Below, in pieces: positions 54,930 to 63,701 of a DNA stretch of 64,000 nucleotides. The first letter of the stretch is position 1, and each line of letters starts with the position of its first letter. The stretch is taken from contig JBGAIF010000008.1 of the NCBI GenBank assembly GCA_044225795.1, positions 131,334-195,333 on the forward strand, given 5' to 3'. Both the position numbers and the translations under genes were made by a program. This stretch comes from Nemorincola sp044225795 (GTDB lineage: Bacteria; Bacteroidota; Bacteroidia; Chitinophagales; Chitinophagaceae). The notes beneath the pieces are model-generated. The model worked only from the letters and a program-made list of their open reading frames with translations, searched no databases and was not told the DNA's origin.

Positions 54930-54962
54930 AAACAAAGGCTATCTGATGATAGCCTTTGTTTT
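54929..54962 (+). terminator. Terminator after the DUF6600 gene
   Basis: A perfect 15-bp stem (aaaacaaaggctatc / gatagcctttgtttt) with a tgat loop and a T-tract begins at the last base of the stop codon. Confidence 0.9.
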
Positions 54963-54997
54963 TTGCCCAAACCGGAACAACGATGTGGCATTTTCAA

Positions 54998-55005
54998 TAA
55001 ATTTG
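54998..55005 (+). promoter_or_regulatory. -7 box of the MFS gene
   Basis: TAAATTTG is a perfect TAnnTTTG match, 20 bp before the ATG at 55026. Confidence 0.5.
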
Positions 55006-55025
55006 CTGCCCTTCATTTTTTTTAT

Positions 55026-56291
55026 ATGGCAGTAAAGCGTACCGCAGCTCTTGGATTTATTTTTGTCACCATCCTTATCGATGTCATAGGGTTTGGCATT
55101 ATCATACCCGTACTTCCCGCACTCATTAAAGAGCTTACCGGAGGTAACATTACAGACGCCGCACGATACGGTAGCTGGCTGACATTTGCCTATGCGGTGA
55201 TGCAGTTCATTTGCTCCCCGATAATCGGAGCCATGAGCGACCGTTTTGGCAGAAGGCCTGTATTGTTGTTCTCATTACTGGGGCTTGGTGTTGATTACAT
55301 TTTCCAGGCTTTCTCCCCTACCATTCTCCTGCTATTCATCGGACGCGTAATAGCCGGAATTGCCGGTGCGAGCTTTACAACAGCCACTGCCTACATTGCC
55401 GATATCAGTGAACCGGAGAAACGGGCGCAGAATTTCGGGCTTATCGGTGTAGCCTTCGGAATTGGCTTTATCATTGGCCCCGCTATTGGCGGACTATGTG
55501 CTGAGTGGGGCCATCACCTTGGATCATCGCCTCATTTCGACTGGGCAGTACGTCTTCCATTCGTTATCGCAGCAGTATTCAGCCTGCTCAATGTCCTTTA
55601 TGGCTTCTTCGTGCTCCCTGAGTCCTTGCATCATGACAACAGAAGATCCTTTAACTGGAAACGGGCAAACCCGGTTGGCTCACTAATGAATATCCGCCGC
55701 TACCCTGTTGTATCAGGACTGTCCGTATCTTTTTTCCTGATCTATATTGCCTCACATGCCGTACAATCGAACTGGGCATACTATACCATTTATAAATTCA
55801 ACTGGAGCAGTCTTATGGTAGGTATCTCTCTGTCTGTTGTAGGGGTGCTGGTAGCTATTGTTCAGGGGGGGCTTATCCGCTTTACGATACCCAGACTGGG
55901 TGAAAAAAATTCTGTTTACACAGGCCTGGCTCTATATGTATTGGGTATGGTGCTCTTTGCATTTGCTTCCCAGGGCTGGATGATGTTTGCCTTTCTTGTA
56001 CCTTATTGCCTTGGCGGCATTTGTGGACCGGCACTGCAGGGCATTATCTCCAACCAGGTGCCCGCCAACGAACAGGGCGAACTGCAAGGCGCGCTCACAA
56101 GCCTCGTTAGTGTCACCTCATTCCTCGGGCCGATCATCATGAACAACATTTTCGCCTACTTCACGGGCGAAAAGGCACCCTTCAAATTTTCCGGAATGCC
56201 ATTTATCGCAGGAGCAGCAATGATGCTTGTTTCGATCTTTTTTGCCATCCCATCGCTACGACATTATCACAGGTCAAAACAGGAAGCTTAG
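55026..56291 (+). CDS. TCR/Tet-type MFS transporter (421 aa)
   Basis: Twelve membrane helices are visible. The first helix IDVIGFGIIIPVLP and motif A GAMSDRFGRRPVLLFSLLGL (loop 2-3) are those of the drug:H+ antiporter-1 Tet/TCR group. GRVIAGIAGASFTTATAYIADI followed by RAQNFGLIGVAFGIGFIIGPAIGG is the usual helix 4-5 signature. It probably exports a small compound; a resistance phenotype is not shown. The ATG at 55026 gives the family N-terminus; an upstream start would add 21 residues. The gene overlaps the convergent cytochrome-like gene by 4 bp at their stops. Confidence 0.9.
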   Translation: MAVKRTAALGFIFVTILIDVIGFGIIIPVLPALIKELTGGNITDAARYGSWLTFAYAVMQFICSPIIGAMSDRFGRRPVLLFSLLGLGVDYIFQAFSPTILLLFIGRVIAGIAGASFTTATAYIADISEPEKRAQNFGLIGVAFGIGFIIGPAIGGLCAEWGHHLGSSPHFDWAVRLPFVIAAVFSLLNVLYGFFVLPESLHHDNRRSFNWKRANPVGSLMNIRRYPVVSGLSVSFFLIYIASHAVQSNWAYYTIYKFNWSSLMVGISLSVVGVLVAIVQGGLIRFTIPRLGEKNSVYTGLALYVLGMVLFAFASQGWMMFAFLVPYCLGGICGPALQGIISNQVPANEQGELQGALTSLVSVTSFLGPIIMNNIFAYFTGEKAPFKFSGMPFIAGAAMMLVSIFFAIPSLRHYHRSKQEA

Positions 56292-56626
56292 TTATTCTTG
56301 GCTCCTGCATCTATCCAGCAGGCAAAGTCCTGGTATTCCGTGGATGTCAGTGACCCACCCTGTGGCATTGACTTCTTTGTTACGACCTCGTTCTTCAACG
56401 CTCCGGAACTATACTTGGCGTACAGCCCGGCATATGTAGTGAAATCGCCATCATGTGAACCAGCTACATGACAACCGGATATAGCACATTTGGAAGCAAC
56501 TACGGCTTTGATATTTCCACTATAAGTAGCGGTCACCGTGCTACAGTCCACGGGAGTAGAATTACTGGTCTTATTACATGACCATAGTAAAGCAATAGCA
56601 ATAACAGGAACAATTATTTTCTTCAT
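56288..56626 (-). CDS. Cytochrome c-like lipoprotein with CX4CH motif (112 aa)
   Basis: A lipoprotein signal (VIAIALLWSC) is followed by a monohaem-like domain: KC47AISGC52H53 has four residues between the cysteines (CX4CH), and a later MPQGG supplies a possible distal Met ligand. The C-terminal DFACWIDAGAKNN is the typical last helix of such domains. This pattern is frequent in Bacteroidota and planctomycete-type cytochromes. Haem attachment would use the Ccm system encoded a few kb away. It is convergent with the MFS gene. Confidence 0.75.
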   Translation of the reverse strand: MKKIIVPVIAIALLWSCNKTSNSTPVDCSTVTATYSGNIKAVVASKCAISGCHVAGSHDGDFTTYAGLYAKYSSGALKNEVVTKKSMPQGGSLTSTEYQDFACWIDAGAKNN

Positions 56627-56786
56627 TACCAGGTATTTGTATTCAAATTACCTTTTAAAAAGGTCGCTCCGGTCAACACAGGGGTAAATTAACTTTTTTT
56701 TGAGGAGTATGGCCAGGGATACCGTAGCTGTAATTTTTAGTAACTTACATGCTTCTGACACACCTGCAATCTTTAAATATCAGGGT

Positions 56787-57218
56787 ATGGAATTCACGAT
56801 CGTTATCAATGCTCCTAAAGAAAAAGTATGGCGCACCCTGTGGGATGACACAACTTACCGCGAATGGACATCTGTCTTCGCTCCCGGATCCCTTGCAAAA
56901 ACCGACTGGCAAAAAGGAAGCAAGGCGCTATTTGTCAATGCGGATAATTCCGGCATGGTGTCTGTCATAGAAGATGTAAGGATAAACGAATTCATGTCGA
57001 TAAAGCACCTCGGCATTGTGAAGAACGGAGTTGAAGACCTGTCCCCTAACGTGTGGACCGGCGCAATGGAGAATTATACGCTTAAAGAGATAAATGGCAC
57101 CACTGAACTACTTGTGCACATGGACTCCGCAAAGATCAGCAAGCAAATGCTCGACTACTTCAACAGTGTGTGGCCCGAAGCGCTCGACTGCCTTAAACAA
57201 CTGGCAGAATCTGCGTAA
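56787..57218 (+). CDS. SRPBCC (AHSA1/START-like) domain protein (143 aa)
   Basis: The sequence fits the helix-grip fold: EFTIVINAPKEKVWRTLWDD then YREWTSVFAPGS, WQKGSKALFVN, IKHLGIVKNGVEDL, and a final helix with PEALDCLKQLAE. ATG 56787 gives the usual family N-terminus; an ATG at 56709 would extend it by 26 residues of unrelated type. Ligand and role are unknown; members bind hydrophobic ligands or act as stress-related proteins. It is convergent with the VOC gene (10 bp between stops). Confidence 0.82.
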   Translation: MEFTIVINAPKEKVWRTLWDDTTYREWTSVFAPGSLAKTDWQKGSKALFVNADNSGMVSVIEDVRINEFMSIKHLGIVKNGVEDLSPNVWTGAMENYTLKEINGTTELLVHMDSAKISKQMLDYFNSVWPEALDCLKQLAESA

Positions 57219-57228
57219 ACACCATTCG

Positions 57229-57594
57229 TTATAGTTTGAAGTGAGGGTTACAGATCACTCCGAACGCATTGCCCCAGGGATCTCTTACCGCTGCTACAAC
57301 AATGCTATCGCCTACGTCTGTTGGTTTCTCCAGTGAAGTAGCACCTGCCGCCACCAACATATCGTATGTTGCCGAAGCATCATCTACACCCCAGTAAGCA
57401 ACCACTCCTGAATCCTTAGCAGAGCCCGCCCCTTCTTCCGGCTGAAGGCCGAGTTCATATCCGGCCACATTGAAGCCTACATAGAAGGGCTGATCGAAAT
57501 ACGGTTCTACACCAAGCACCTTTGTGTACCACTCTTTAGCGGCTGTTATATCCGATACTTTATAACCGGCCGTTCTTAGTCCTTTAAATATCAT
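57229..57594 (-). CDS. VOC-family (glyoxalase/bleomycin-resistance fold) protein (121 aa)
   Basis: One VOC repeat pair is seen: GYKVSDITAAKEWYTKVLGVEPYFD and then AYWGVDDASATYDMLVAAGATSLEKPTD with VRDPWGNAFGVICNPHF at the end. VOC proteins bind a metal between beta-alpha-beta-beta-beta units; here the metal residues are not securely identified. It may act on small toxic or lipid-like substrates. It is 28 bp downstream of the DUF885 peptidase stop-start junction, same strand, possibly cotranscribed with it. Confidence 0.85.
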   Translation of the reverse strand: MIFKGLRTAGYKVSDITAAKEWYTKVLGVEPYFDQPFYVGFNVAGYELGLQPEEGAGSAKDSGVVAYWGVDDASATYDMLVAAGATSLEKPTDVGDSIVVAAVRDPWGNAFGVICNPHFKL

Positions 57595-57622
57595 GATGAT
57601 CTTTTTTATGTGTTATCATTCC

Positions 57623-59383
57623 TTAATGCTTCCCGGTCATTAACTGCCTTATATATTTTACAGGAGCGCTGCCATAACTAAGGAACTGTTCATGGAATTG
57701 CCTCAGGTTAAAGCTATCACCCATCTTGTCCATCAGTTCTTTCCTGAAATCATATATCTCTGTGTATCCAGTGAAGTAGCAATCGAGCTGCACCTGTGTC
57801 ACAGATACCCTGCGCCACTTCCCTTCTGCCTCCGCCTGCTGTTGAAAGGCCTCATTCACCAGCAGGTCTAACGCGTCTTCTTTTGTCATGCCTTTTACGT
57901 GTACACTATAGTCGAGTATTGTATTGCAGGTGCTACGCATATTCCATTTATAGTACATAAGCCACATCTCCGGCGATGCGTCTTCCGAGTTGACACCATT
58001 GTCGCCATCATACCCATTCTCCAGCATCATGCGTTCTGTATATACAGCCCATCCTTCGATCATGGCATTATTCCCGAGGATAGATTTGATGATACTCGGC
58101 GACTGATTGGCATATACTAACTGTGTGTAATGGCCGGGGATAGCCTCATGTATGTTCAGTATCTGCAGTATGTAGTGATTATACTCTCTCAGGTAGCTTT
58201 CTGCCTTCTTCTTATTCCACCCGGCCAGGCTGCCTACATTGTAGTAAGTATTGCCATTCTTATCATAGGGTCCTGGAGCGCTGATAGAGGCCCCGGCCAC
58301 ACCGGCCATGTATTCCGGCTCCTTACGTACCACAAGTGGCTTCGTGGGATCTATGTAAATGAGGTCTTTCCTGCGTATGAATGCTATCAGCTCAGGTATT
58401 TGCTTTTCTATAGCCGACTGAAACTCATCGGGCTTTACATGCTTTTCAGATAACTCATCTATCATCTGCCTGATGGCTGCCAGCTTATCAGAGGGCATGG
58501 TTCCCGGAATGAAATACTTAGGCCACAACCTCTTTGTGATACGGTACATCTTCTCATGAAGCTCTTTCTTGTGCTCAATGGCTTTTCTGTATATCTGCTC
58601 TGCCGAATATCCCGACTGAATCTCAAAACCAAACTTTGCATCATACAGCTCCTTTCCCAGCCTGAAACTGCGCGGATGATCGTTCTTCAGTTCCTTTAAC
58701 CATGCTACATACGACCTAATTGCCGCCACCGCATCTGCTGCTCTTTTTCTGAGTAGGTCTTTTTCCTTATCAGACAAGCGCGATCTTGCCATAGCATCCT
58801 TCAGATCCTGCTCAAAAACAGAGATACCGCCGATGTTCTGCTCAATGGCCAATGCTGTATGTTCTACTGTAGGATTGCTGATGTTCTTTTCTGCAGCATT
58901 GTAATAAGAAGGAACATGAACAAGCCGCTTGCTGAAATTACGCAACCGCTTTTCCAATGGGGCATAATCATTGTTCAGCATATCTGCAAAGCTTCCGCTT
59001 ACATTGTACCCTGAAGGATCCCAGGTATAAGCTTTTTGCTCTTTCACACCCCATATGCTGTACTTCAGTTGGTTTTCAATCAGGTAATAGTCTGTTTTAT
59101 TGGCATCAGATAGTTCCTGCACATTGAACATTGCCAGTGAATCCAGGTTGGCATTACAAAATGTTACCTCACGCTGCCTTGAAGCATCGTCGGGCACCAC
59201 CAACCTGTCATCATACTTGTGATACCCTACTGAGCTTGCCCAGCCGGGATACATTTCCCAAAGGCGAAGAACAAAGCGCTCTTTGTATTTGTCAAATCGG
59301 GCGTCAGGAGATAATTGTTCCTTCGCTGAAATACTGCCCATAAAAAAATGCGATAGCAAGCATAAGCATAAAACCCGTCTCAT
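57623..59383 (-). CDS. DUF885 family secreted metallopeptidase-like protein (586 aa)
   Basis: The motif NIHEAIPGHYTQL (an HExxxxH arrangement) with a downstream AMIEGWAVYTERMM (Glu in the second helix) is the DUF885 active-site signature. Start MRRVLCLCLLSHFFMGSISAK gives a signal peptide, so it acts in the periplasm or outside. The helical N-terminal part (RLWEMYPGWASSVGYHKYDD) and the FRLGKELYDAKFGFEIQSGY then SAEQIYRKAIEHKKEL block are conserved in the family. The ATG at 59383 is preferred to one 45 bp upstream. Peptide or ester substrates are not known. The VOC gene follows on the same strand. Confidence 0.88.
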   Translation of the reverse strand: MRRVLCLCLLSHFFMGSISAKEQLSPDARFDKYKERFVLRLWEMYPGWASSVGYHKYDDRLVVPDDASRQREVTFCNANLDSLAMFNVQELSDANKTDYYLIENQLKYSIWGVKEQKAYTWDPSGYNVSGSFADMLNNDYAPLEKRLRNFSKRLVHVPSYYNAAEKNISNPTVEHTALAIEQNIGGISVFEQDLKDAMARSRLSDKEKDLLRKRAADAVAAIRSYVAWLKELKNDHPRSFRLGKELYDAKFGFEIQSGYSAEQIYRKAIEHKKELHEKMYRITKRLWPKYFIPGTMPSDKLAAIRQMIDELSEKHVKPDEFQSAIEKQIPELIAFIRRKDLIYIDPTKPLVVRKEPEYMAGVAGASISAPGPYDKNGNTYYNVGSLAGWNKKKAESYLREYNHYILQILNIHEAIPGHYTQLVYANQSPSIIKSILGNNAMIEGWAVYTERMMLENGYDGDNGVNSEDASPEMWLMYYKWNMRSTCNTILDYSVHVKGMTKEDALDLLVNEAFQQQAEAEGKWRRVSVTQVQLDCYFTGYTEIYDFRKELMDKMGDSFNLRQFHEQFLSYGSAPVKYIRQLMTGKH

Positions 59384-59455
59384 ACTTATAATAGTTAGTG
59401 GAGACAAACATACATAAAGCCAACGCAATATGATAGAAAAAAATAGGAAACATTG

Positions 59456-60337
59456 CTACTCAACAGGGAATCTGACGACAGCGCTACCCGATATGTTAAC
59501 CACCCTTAAACAGTAGATCCCGGCACTCAGGCCTGCATTAGTTATTGAATGATGCGAAACGCCCTTACCAGCAATAATGCTGGCAGTATAGATAATACGG
59601 CCATCCATCCCATAAAGTTGCACTTCATAATTTCCTTGTGCAGGTGACAGGATCGAGTAGTCAGTTCTGTTGGCAGACGAAGCACCTGTTATTTTCACAC
59701 TCGGCACAGCCACATGCACATCTTCCACCACCAGGCGCGCTGTTGTTGTATATACATTATCGATGTGCCAGGTGCTGCCTGCAGTATCCGTAGATACATA
59801 TCGGAAACCCAGAAAGAAGTTATTACCACCTATATATGGCGTGAGATTTACCTGGTGAGTACGCCATACTGTGTCATCAGCCGTACCAACTTTAGGATTC
59901 ACACCAGTGTCGAGCCGCGGGTCACTGCTGTCGAACAGATCGTCATAAGAAGTAAAAATGGTGAGGCCGGAGCTGTCCGGAATATTTGACTTTGTATCAA
60001 ATTGCAGGTAAATATTGTGACCGCCATACGTCGTCTCCGGAAGATTAAGTAACGGAGTGATCAGGTATGCGGTATCCTTGTGAAATACATTGTCATAATA
60101 CCCGGTACACATTAGGCCTGGAGTTGTATCCCTACCCCCTTCTGCCTCACAATGCCATTGTCCTTTAGGGATTGTGGTGCTGATAGGATTATACCGATAC
60201 CACCCACTTGGAAAATCGCCTGTAGTAACACATGCCACATCAAAATTCTGACTAATACTGGATTTGGGTTGTGCAAATACACTATTGCAAAAAAAGGTGA
60301 TCAATAATATCTGAAAGGCGTGCTGGAAATATTTCAT
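59456..60337 (-). CDS. T9SS type A sorting-domain protein, paralogue 1 (293 aa)
   Basis: A signal peptide (ending VFAQ) is followed by a beta-rich domain that begins SSISQNFDVACVTTGDFPSG then WYRYNPISTT..KGQWHCEAEG and contains GLMCTGYYDN..HKDTAYLITP. The tail GNYEVQLYGMDGRIIYTASI ... SAGIYCLRVVNISG is a type A sorting domain. It aligns along its length with the next gene, including the NFDVACV opening and the CTGYY block, so the pair arose by tandem duplication. The core resembles choice-of-anchor J/MAM-like domains. No catalytic motif was found. Confidence 0.85.
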   Translation of the reverse strand: MKYFQHAFQILLITFFCNSVFAQPKSSISQNFDVACVTTGDFPSGWYRYNPISTTIPKGQWHCEAEGGRDTTPGLMCTGYYDNVFHKDTAYLITPLLNLPETTYGGHNIYLQFDTKSNIPDSSGLTIFTSYDDLFDSSDPRLDTGVNPKVGTADDTVWRTHQVNLTPYIGGNNFFLGFRYVSTDTAGSTWHIDNVYTTTARLVVEDVHVAVPSVKITGASSANRTDYSILSPAQGNYEVQLYGMDGRIIYTASIIAGKGVSHHSITNAGLSAGIYCLRVVNISGSAVVRFPVE

Positions 60338-60352
60338 AAATAAGTTTGGCAG

Positions 60353-61258
60353 TTACTGTATCAAGACCTTGGCTGTTCCGTAATTCTTTTCATTGTTCAG
60401 CTTAATACAATACAAGCCACTTCTTAAATCTGTACCGGATATCGTATAATTATTCGTCCCGGCATGAAGGTATAAATTTTCTGTGTACACCACCCTGCCT
60501 TCCATATCATAAATGATCAACCGGTGCGAACCCGCAGTCGCAACATCACAGGCAAGCTGAATATGGTTGGGACTGCTTGTGCCTACAATTGTGAGCGGCA
60601 ACTGGTGCTTTATCCCGTTTCTTACATCGAGCACAGAAACAGTGGTAAGGTTCACATTATCGAGATACCATTCTTTTGCAGAAGACACCGTCGATGTATA
60701 CATAAATACCAGGTGAAACGGAGCCGATACTTTGAGAGGAGATACCTTCACCTCATTTGTAGTCCAGTCCGACTCATCCGGATCGCTGAAAACCGGAGCG
60801 ATATGAGTGGTCACGAACGATGTATCAAATACAGTAGAATTGGTATATGGCGGATCGGCTTCTGTATGAAGTACGTTCAGCTTTGCTTCATTAGGGCCTG
60901 CAAGCGTGGCCTTCGAGTCAAACCTGAAATAAACATCTCCGCTTACCTTGCTGATATCAATTTTGGGAGTGATGAGATATGAGGTATCGAGATGGTCTTT
61001 GCCGCCATAATACCCGGTACATAACATTCCCGGCGTAGCATGATTACCATCTGTAGCAGTGCAATGCCACGCACCGGGAGGATCGGTAGAAGGTATGGGA
61101 TTGTAATAGAACCAACCCGAAGCAAAAAAAGGCGAACCGACACATGCGACATCAAAATTCTCACTGATGTTCGATACTGTAGAGATCTGGGCAATTGCCC
61201 CCAACCCGCAAAATATGCTGGCAAGCGCCACAATCGCGAAAGTGATTTTTCTGGTCAT
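60353..61258 (-). CDS. T9SS type A sorting-domain protein, paralogue 2 (301 aa)
   Basis: A signal peptide (ending AIAQ) leads to ISENFDVACVGSPFFASGWF then YYNPIPSTDPPGAWHC, and GMLCTGYYGGKDHLDTSYLITP, the same blocks as paralogue 1 downstream (16 bp apart). The C-terminus has a type A sorting domain (HRLIIYDMEGRVVYTENLYL ... RSGLYCIKLNNEKN). Both are predicted outer-surface or secreted proteins of the same transcript. The gene diverges from the sigma-factor gene at 61515. Confidence 0.85.
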   Translation of the reverse strand: MTRKITFAIVALASIFCGLGAIAQISTVSNISENFDVACVGSPFFASGWFYYNPIPSTDPPGAWHCTATDGNHATPGMLCTGYYGGKDHLDTSYLITPKIDISKVSGDVYFRFDSKATLAGPNEAKLNVLHTEADPPYTNSTVFDTSFVTTHIAPVFSDPDESDWTTNEVKVSPLKVSAPFHLVFMYTSTVSSAKEWYLDNVNLTTVSVLDVRNGIKHQLPLTIVGTSSPNHIQLACDVATAGSHRLIIYDMEGRVVYTENLYLHAGTNNYTISGTDLRSGLYCIKLNNEKNYGTAKVLIQ

Positions 61259-61514
61259 ATGCTGTTGGTTTAGTCAGACCCGCTAATTCATACTACCGCA
61301 AATTACATATAAAAAGTTATCTATTCACACAAGATCTACCCTAACAAAGTGTCAGTTCAGAGTATATGGCGTGCGTCAATACTAATTGACGAGCGATTTT
61401 GTATAAATGTTAGTACCTTAGAAATATTTTTTTTCGTTACTAACATTTTTACTATTTGCCTCGTCTATAACAATAACCGAAAGTTTATTTGGCTGGCAGA
61501 CGGGGATAAAATTC

Positions 61515-62111
61515 ATGAGCACGTTGTCTGAATCGATCCATATAGGCACTCATTATTCACTGACAGGGCAAAGCTCACAGGTACAAGACGAGCTGGCCAC
61601 GTTGATCAGAGAATGTACATCAGGGTCCAGGAGCGCACAGAAACGGCTTTATGACAAATACTCCCCGGCAGTATGGGGCACAATAAAACGGTATGTTTAC
61701 AATAACGACCAGGTAGCACAGGAAATATTAAATGATTGTTTTCTGAAGATCTTTACAAAATTGGGGCAATACTCATTCCAGGGTGCTTTTGAAGGTTGGA
61801 TACGCAAGCTGGTGGTCAATACCATTACAGACACATTGCGCAAGAATATCCATCCCGAACAGCACAAAGAAATGCAACCGGAAGACGTATTTATTAATAG
61901 TGAATCTGTTGAAAAAATATCGCATAAAGAATTATTGAAAGTGATAGATTCGATACCGGATACTCACAGATTGGTTTTTAATCTTTTTGTATTTGAAAAC
62001 TATTCACATAAAGAAATTGCGTCACTATTGAATATAAACGAGAACAACAGCCGGTGGCACCTGAATGATGCCCGAAGAAGATTGAAAGAGAAGTTAATTA
62101 ATTTAATGTAA
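61515..62111 (+). CDS. ECF-type sigma-70 family RNA polymerase sigma factor (198 aa)
   Basis: Region 2 is seen as AQKRLYDKYSPAVWGTIKRYVYNN ... EILNDCFLKIFTKLGQYSFQ then GAFEGWIRKLVVNTITDTLRK, and region 4 as LKVIDSIPDTHRLVFNLFVFENYSHKEIASLL then NINENNSRWHLNDARRRLKEKL with a clear helix-turn-helix. No region 3 is present. It redirects RNA polymerase to a limited set of genes. The gene is followed after 10 bp by the anti-sigma-like/beta-barrel protein. A possible target is its own operon or nearby T9SS genes (inference). Confidence 0.9.
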   Translation: MSTLSESIHIGTHYSLTGQSSQVQDELATLIRECTSGSRSAQKRLYDKYSPAVWGTIKRYVYNNDQVAQEILNDCFLKIFTKLGQYSFQGAFEGWIRKLVVNTITDTLRKNIHPEQHKEMQPEDVFINSESVEKISHKELLKVIDSIPDTHRLVFNLFVFENYSHKEIASLLNINENNSRWHLNDARRRLKEKLINLM

Positions 62112-62121
62112 TTTTATTGTA

Positions 62122-63612
62122 ATGAGTAACAAAAGAAATATTGATGACCTTTTCAGGGAAGAGCTCGGAGGCTACACCGAGGCTCCGCCTCCTGCCGCAT
62201 GGGAGGCTCTTGATAAGAAACTAGGGACGATACCTCCCCGCAACTCTCGCTATAGGTACCGCTATGCCGGTTATTTGGCCGCATTGCTGCTTATTGCCTT
62301 TGTAACCATCCCCGGACTTATGAATTCTTCCTCTACCGGCTCTGTTAATGATATCATTGCTGGCAACACAAATGCACCAGCACAGGAATCGGCTCCTGTC
62401 GCTGCTACCCTAAACCACGAAACAACAGCTACCACAAATGAAGAAGCGGCTGTTCCGGGAGAAAACAAGGCTCCTCAATATGAAGCTTCACATACCTCAC
62501 CGGATAACGAACCAATACCTGCAGTTCATGGTAATGGCAAGCATCGCGTAGCTGTCAGGCAGAACGTTAATACTCAAGATATTAACCATTCGACCAACCC
62601 TGATGTGGCGATAAATACTTCAAGTAAAAATTCCGTTAATGGTCCGAAAAGTGATGATAATGAAGAAGATGAAGCAGTTTCTGCACGATCAATAAAAAGC
62701 GTTAAAGCTGTTAATTCCAGCGCTATGAAACCGGAAACCGCCAACCCTAAGAAAGAGGCGCTCACAGCACAAATAACAGCTCAGGAAGAAGAAAAAATAC
62801 AACAGGCCCATCGTAAGCCTTCATTCAACCGTATTGAATTCGGTGTAAAACTCGGGTACGAAAAAGGGTTTAATAACGACGCAGCCACCAAGGGCGTATT
62901 TACACCATATATTCAATATAACATAACTAAGAAATTGTCTGTATTGGTTCAACCGGGCGTTAAATATGCCAAAGTGTCTTCGAGGCATATAGGAAACGCA
63001 CAGTCATATTATAAAGTAAATAATGACGGCACAACAAAACTGGCAGATAGCACGCCGGCATATATACCCACCGGCGCATACTCGTTTGACACTTTCTGGT
63101 TCAGAACCTATAACTACTCCCAGACACATGACTCTATAGTAAAAACCAATGTCTTTGGAGGCACATATGTTGAGGTGGAACTCCCCATTCTTGTAAAATA
63201 CCGGGTTGGCAAGAAGCTCGCAGTTTACGGCGGACCAAATGCAGCATATGGAAGGGTTGCCAATGTTACAGAACACACCGAAACAACCGCCAACATCGGG
63301 CAAACAGGTACTGCCGGAACCCTGGCAAATATCCATGCCCCTGCTCCGCCACCTTCAGCTCTTTCTAATGTGATCAAATATACCGGGAACCCAATATCAA
63401 ATTATTCCGGACCTCAATACCCACTAACCGCTGGCAGCACGCTTCGCTTTGGTTATGTGGTAGGATTTTCATATCAAGTCAACAAGCAATTGATGTTTGA
63501 CGCACTCGTACAGCAGGGATCCGCAAAACAGAATGTATTGTCGGGATACGATATCAATTCTGCCCTTTCTGCTCCGTATTTCCGCTTGTCGGTAGGTTAT
63601 AAAATAAAATAG
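62122..63612 (+). CDS. Anti-sigma-like N-terminus plus outer-membrane beta-barrel domain (496 aa)
   Basis: Residues 1-40 (IDDLFREELGGYTEAPPPAAWEALDKKL) match the cytoplasmic start of Bacteroidota proteins paired with ECF sigma factors. One membrane helix (about 47-66) follows, then a 140-residue low-complexity linker (Asn/Thr/Glu/Pro-rich), and finally a beta-barrel-like domain from about 235 (IEFGVKLGYEKGF ... FRLSVGYKIK, ending in a C-terminal strand). The layout would place the N-terminus in the cytosol and the barrel at the outer membrane, with the linker spanning the periplasm. It could transmit an outer-membrane signal to the sigma factor. A terminator follows. Confidence 0.78.
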   Translation: MSNKRNIDDLFREELGGYTEAPPPAAWEALDKKLGTIPPRNSRYRYRYAGYLAALLLIAFVTIPGLMNSSSTGSVNDIIAGNTNAPAQESAPVAATLNHETTATTNEEAAVPGENKAPQYEASHTSPDNEPIPAVHGNGKHRVAVRQNVNTQDINHSTNPDVAINTSSKNSVNGPKSDDNEEDEAVSARSIKSVKAVNSSAMKPETANPKKEALTAQITAQEEEKIQQAHRKPSFNRIEFGVKLGYEKGFNNDAATKGVFTPYIQYNITKKLSVLVQPGVKYAKVSSRHIGNAQSYYKVNNDGTTKLADSTPAYIPTGAYSFDTFWFRTYNYSQTHDSIVKTNVFGGTYVEVELPILVKYRVGKKLAVYGGPNAAYGRVANVTEHTETTANIGQTGTAGTLANIHAPAPPPSALSNVIKYTGNPISNYSGPQYPLTAGSTLRFGYVVGFSYQVNKQLMFDALVQQGSAKQNVLSGYDINSALSAPYFRLSVGYKIK

Positions 63613-63672
63613 ATCCTTGCATTCATAGAAATAAGAAACCTGCAAACTTTATCACGCTATCACTATAAGATG

Positions 63673-63701
63673 AGCCCCGTAGCAAATGCGGGGCTTTTTT
63701 T
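63673..63701 (+). terminator. Terminator of the sigma/barrel operon
   Basis: A 7-bp stem (agccccg / cggggct) with a 9-nt loop and a T7 run lies 61 bp past the stop. From here to 64000 I see no gene, only short frames of fewer than 30 codons. Confidence 0.85.
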
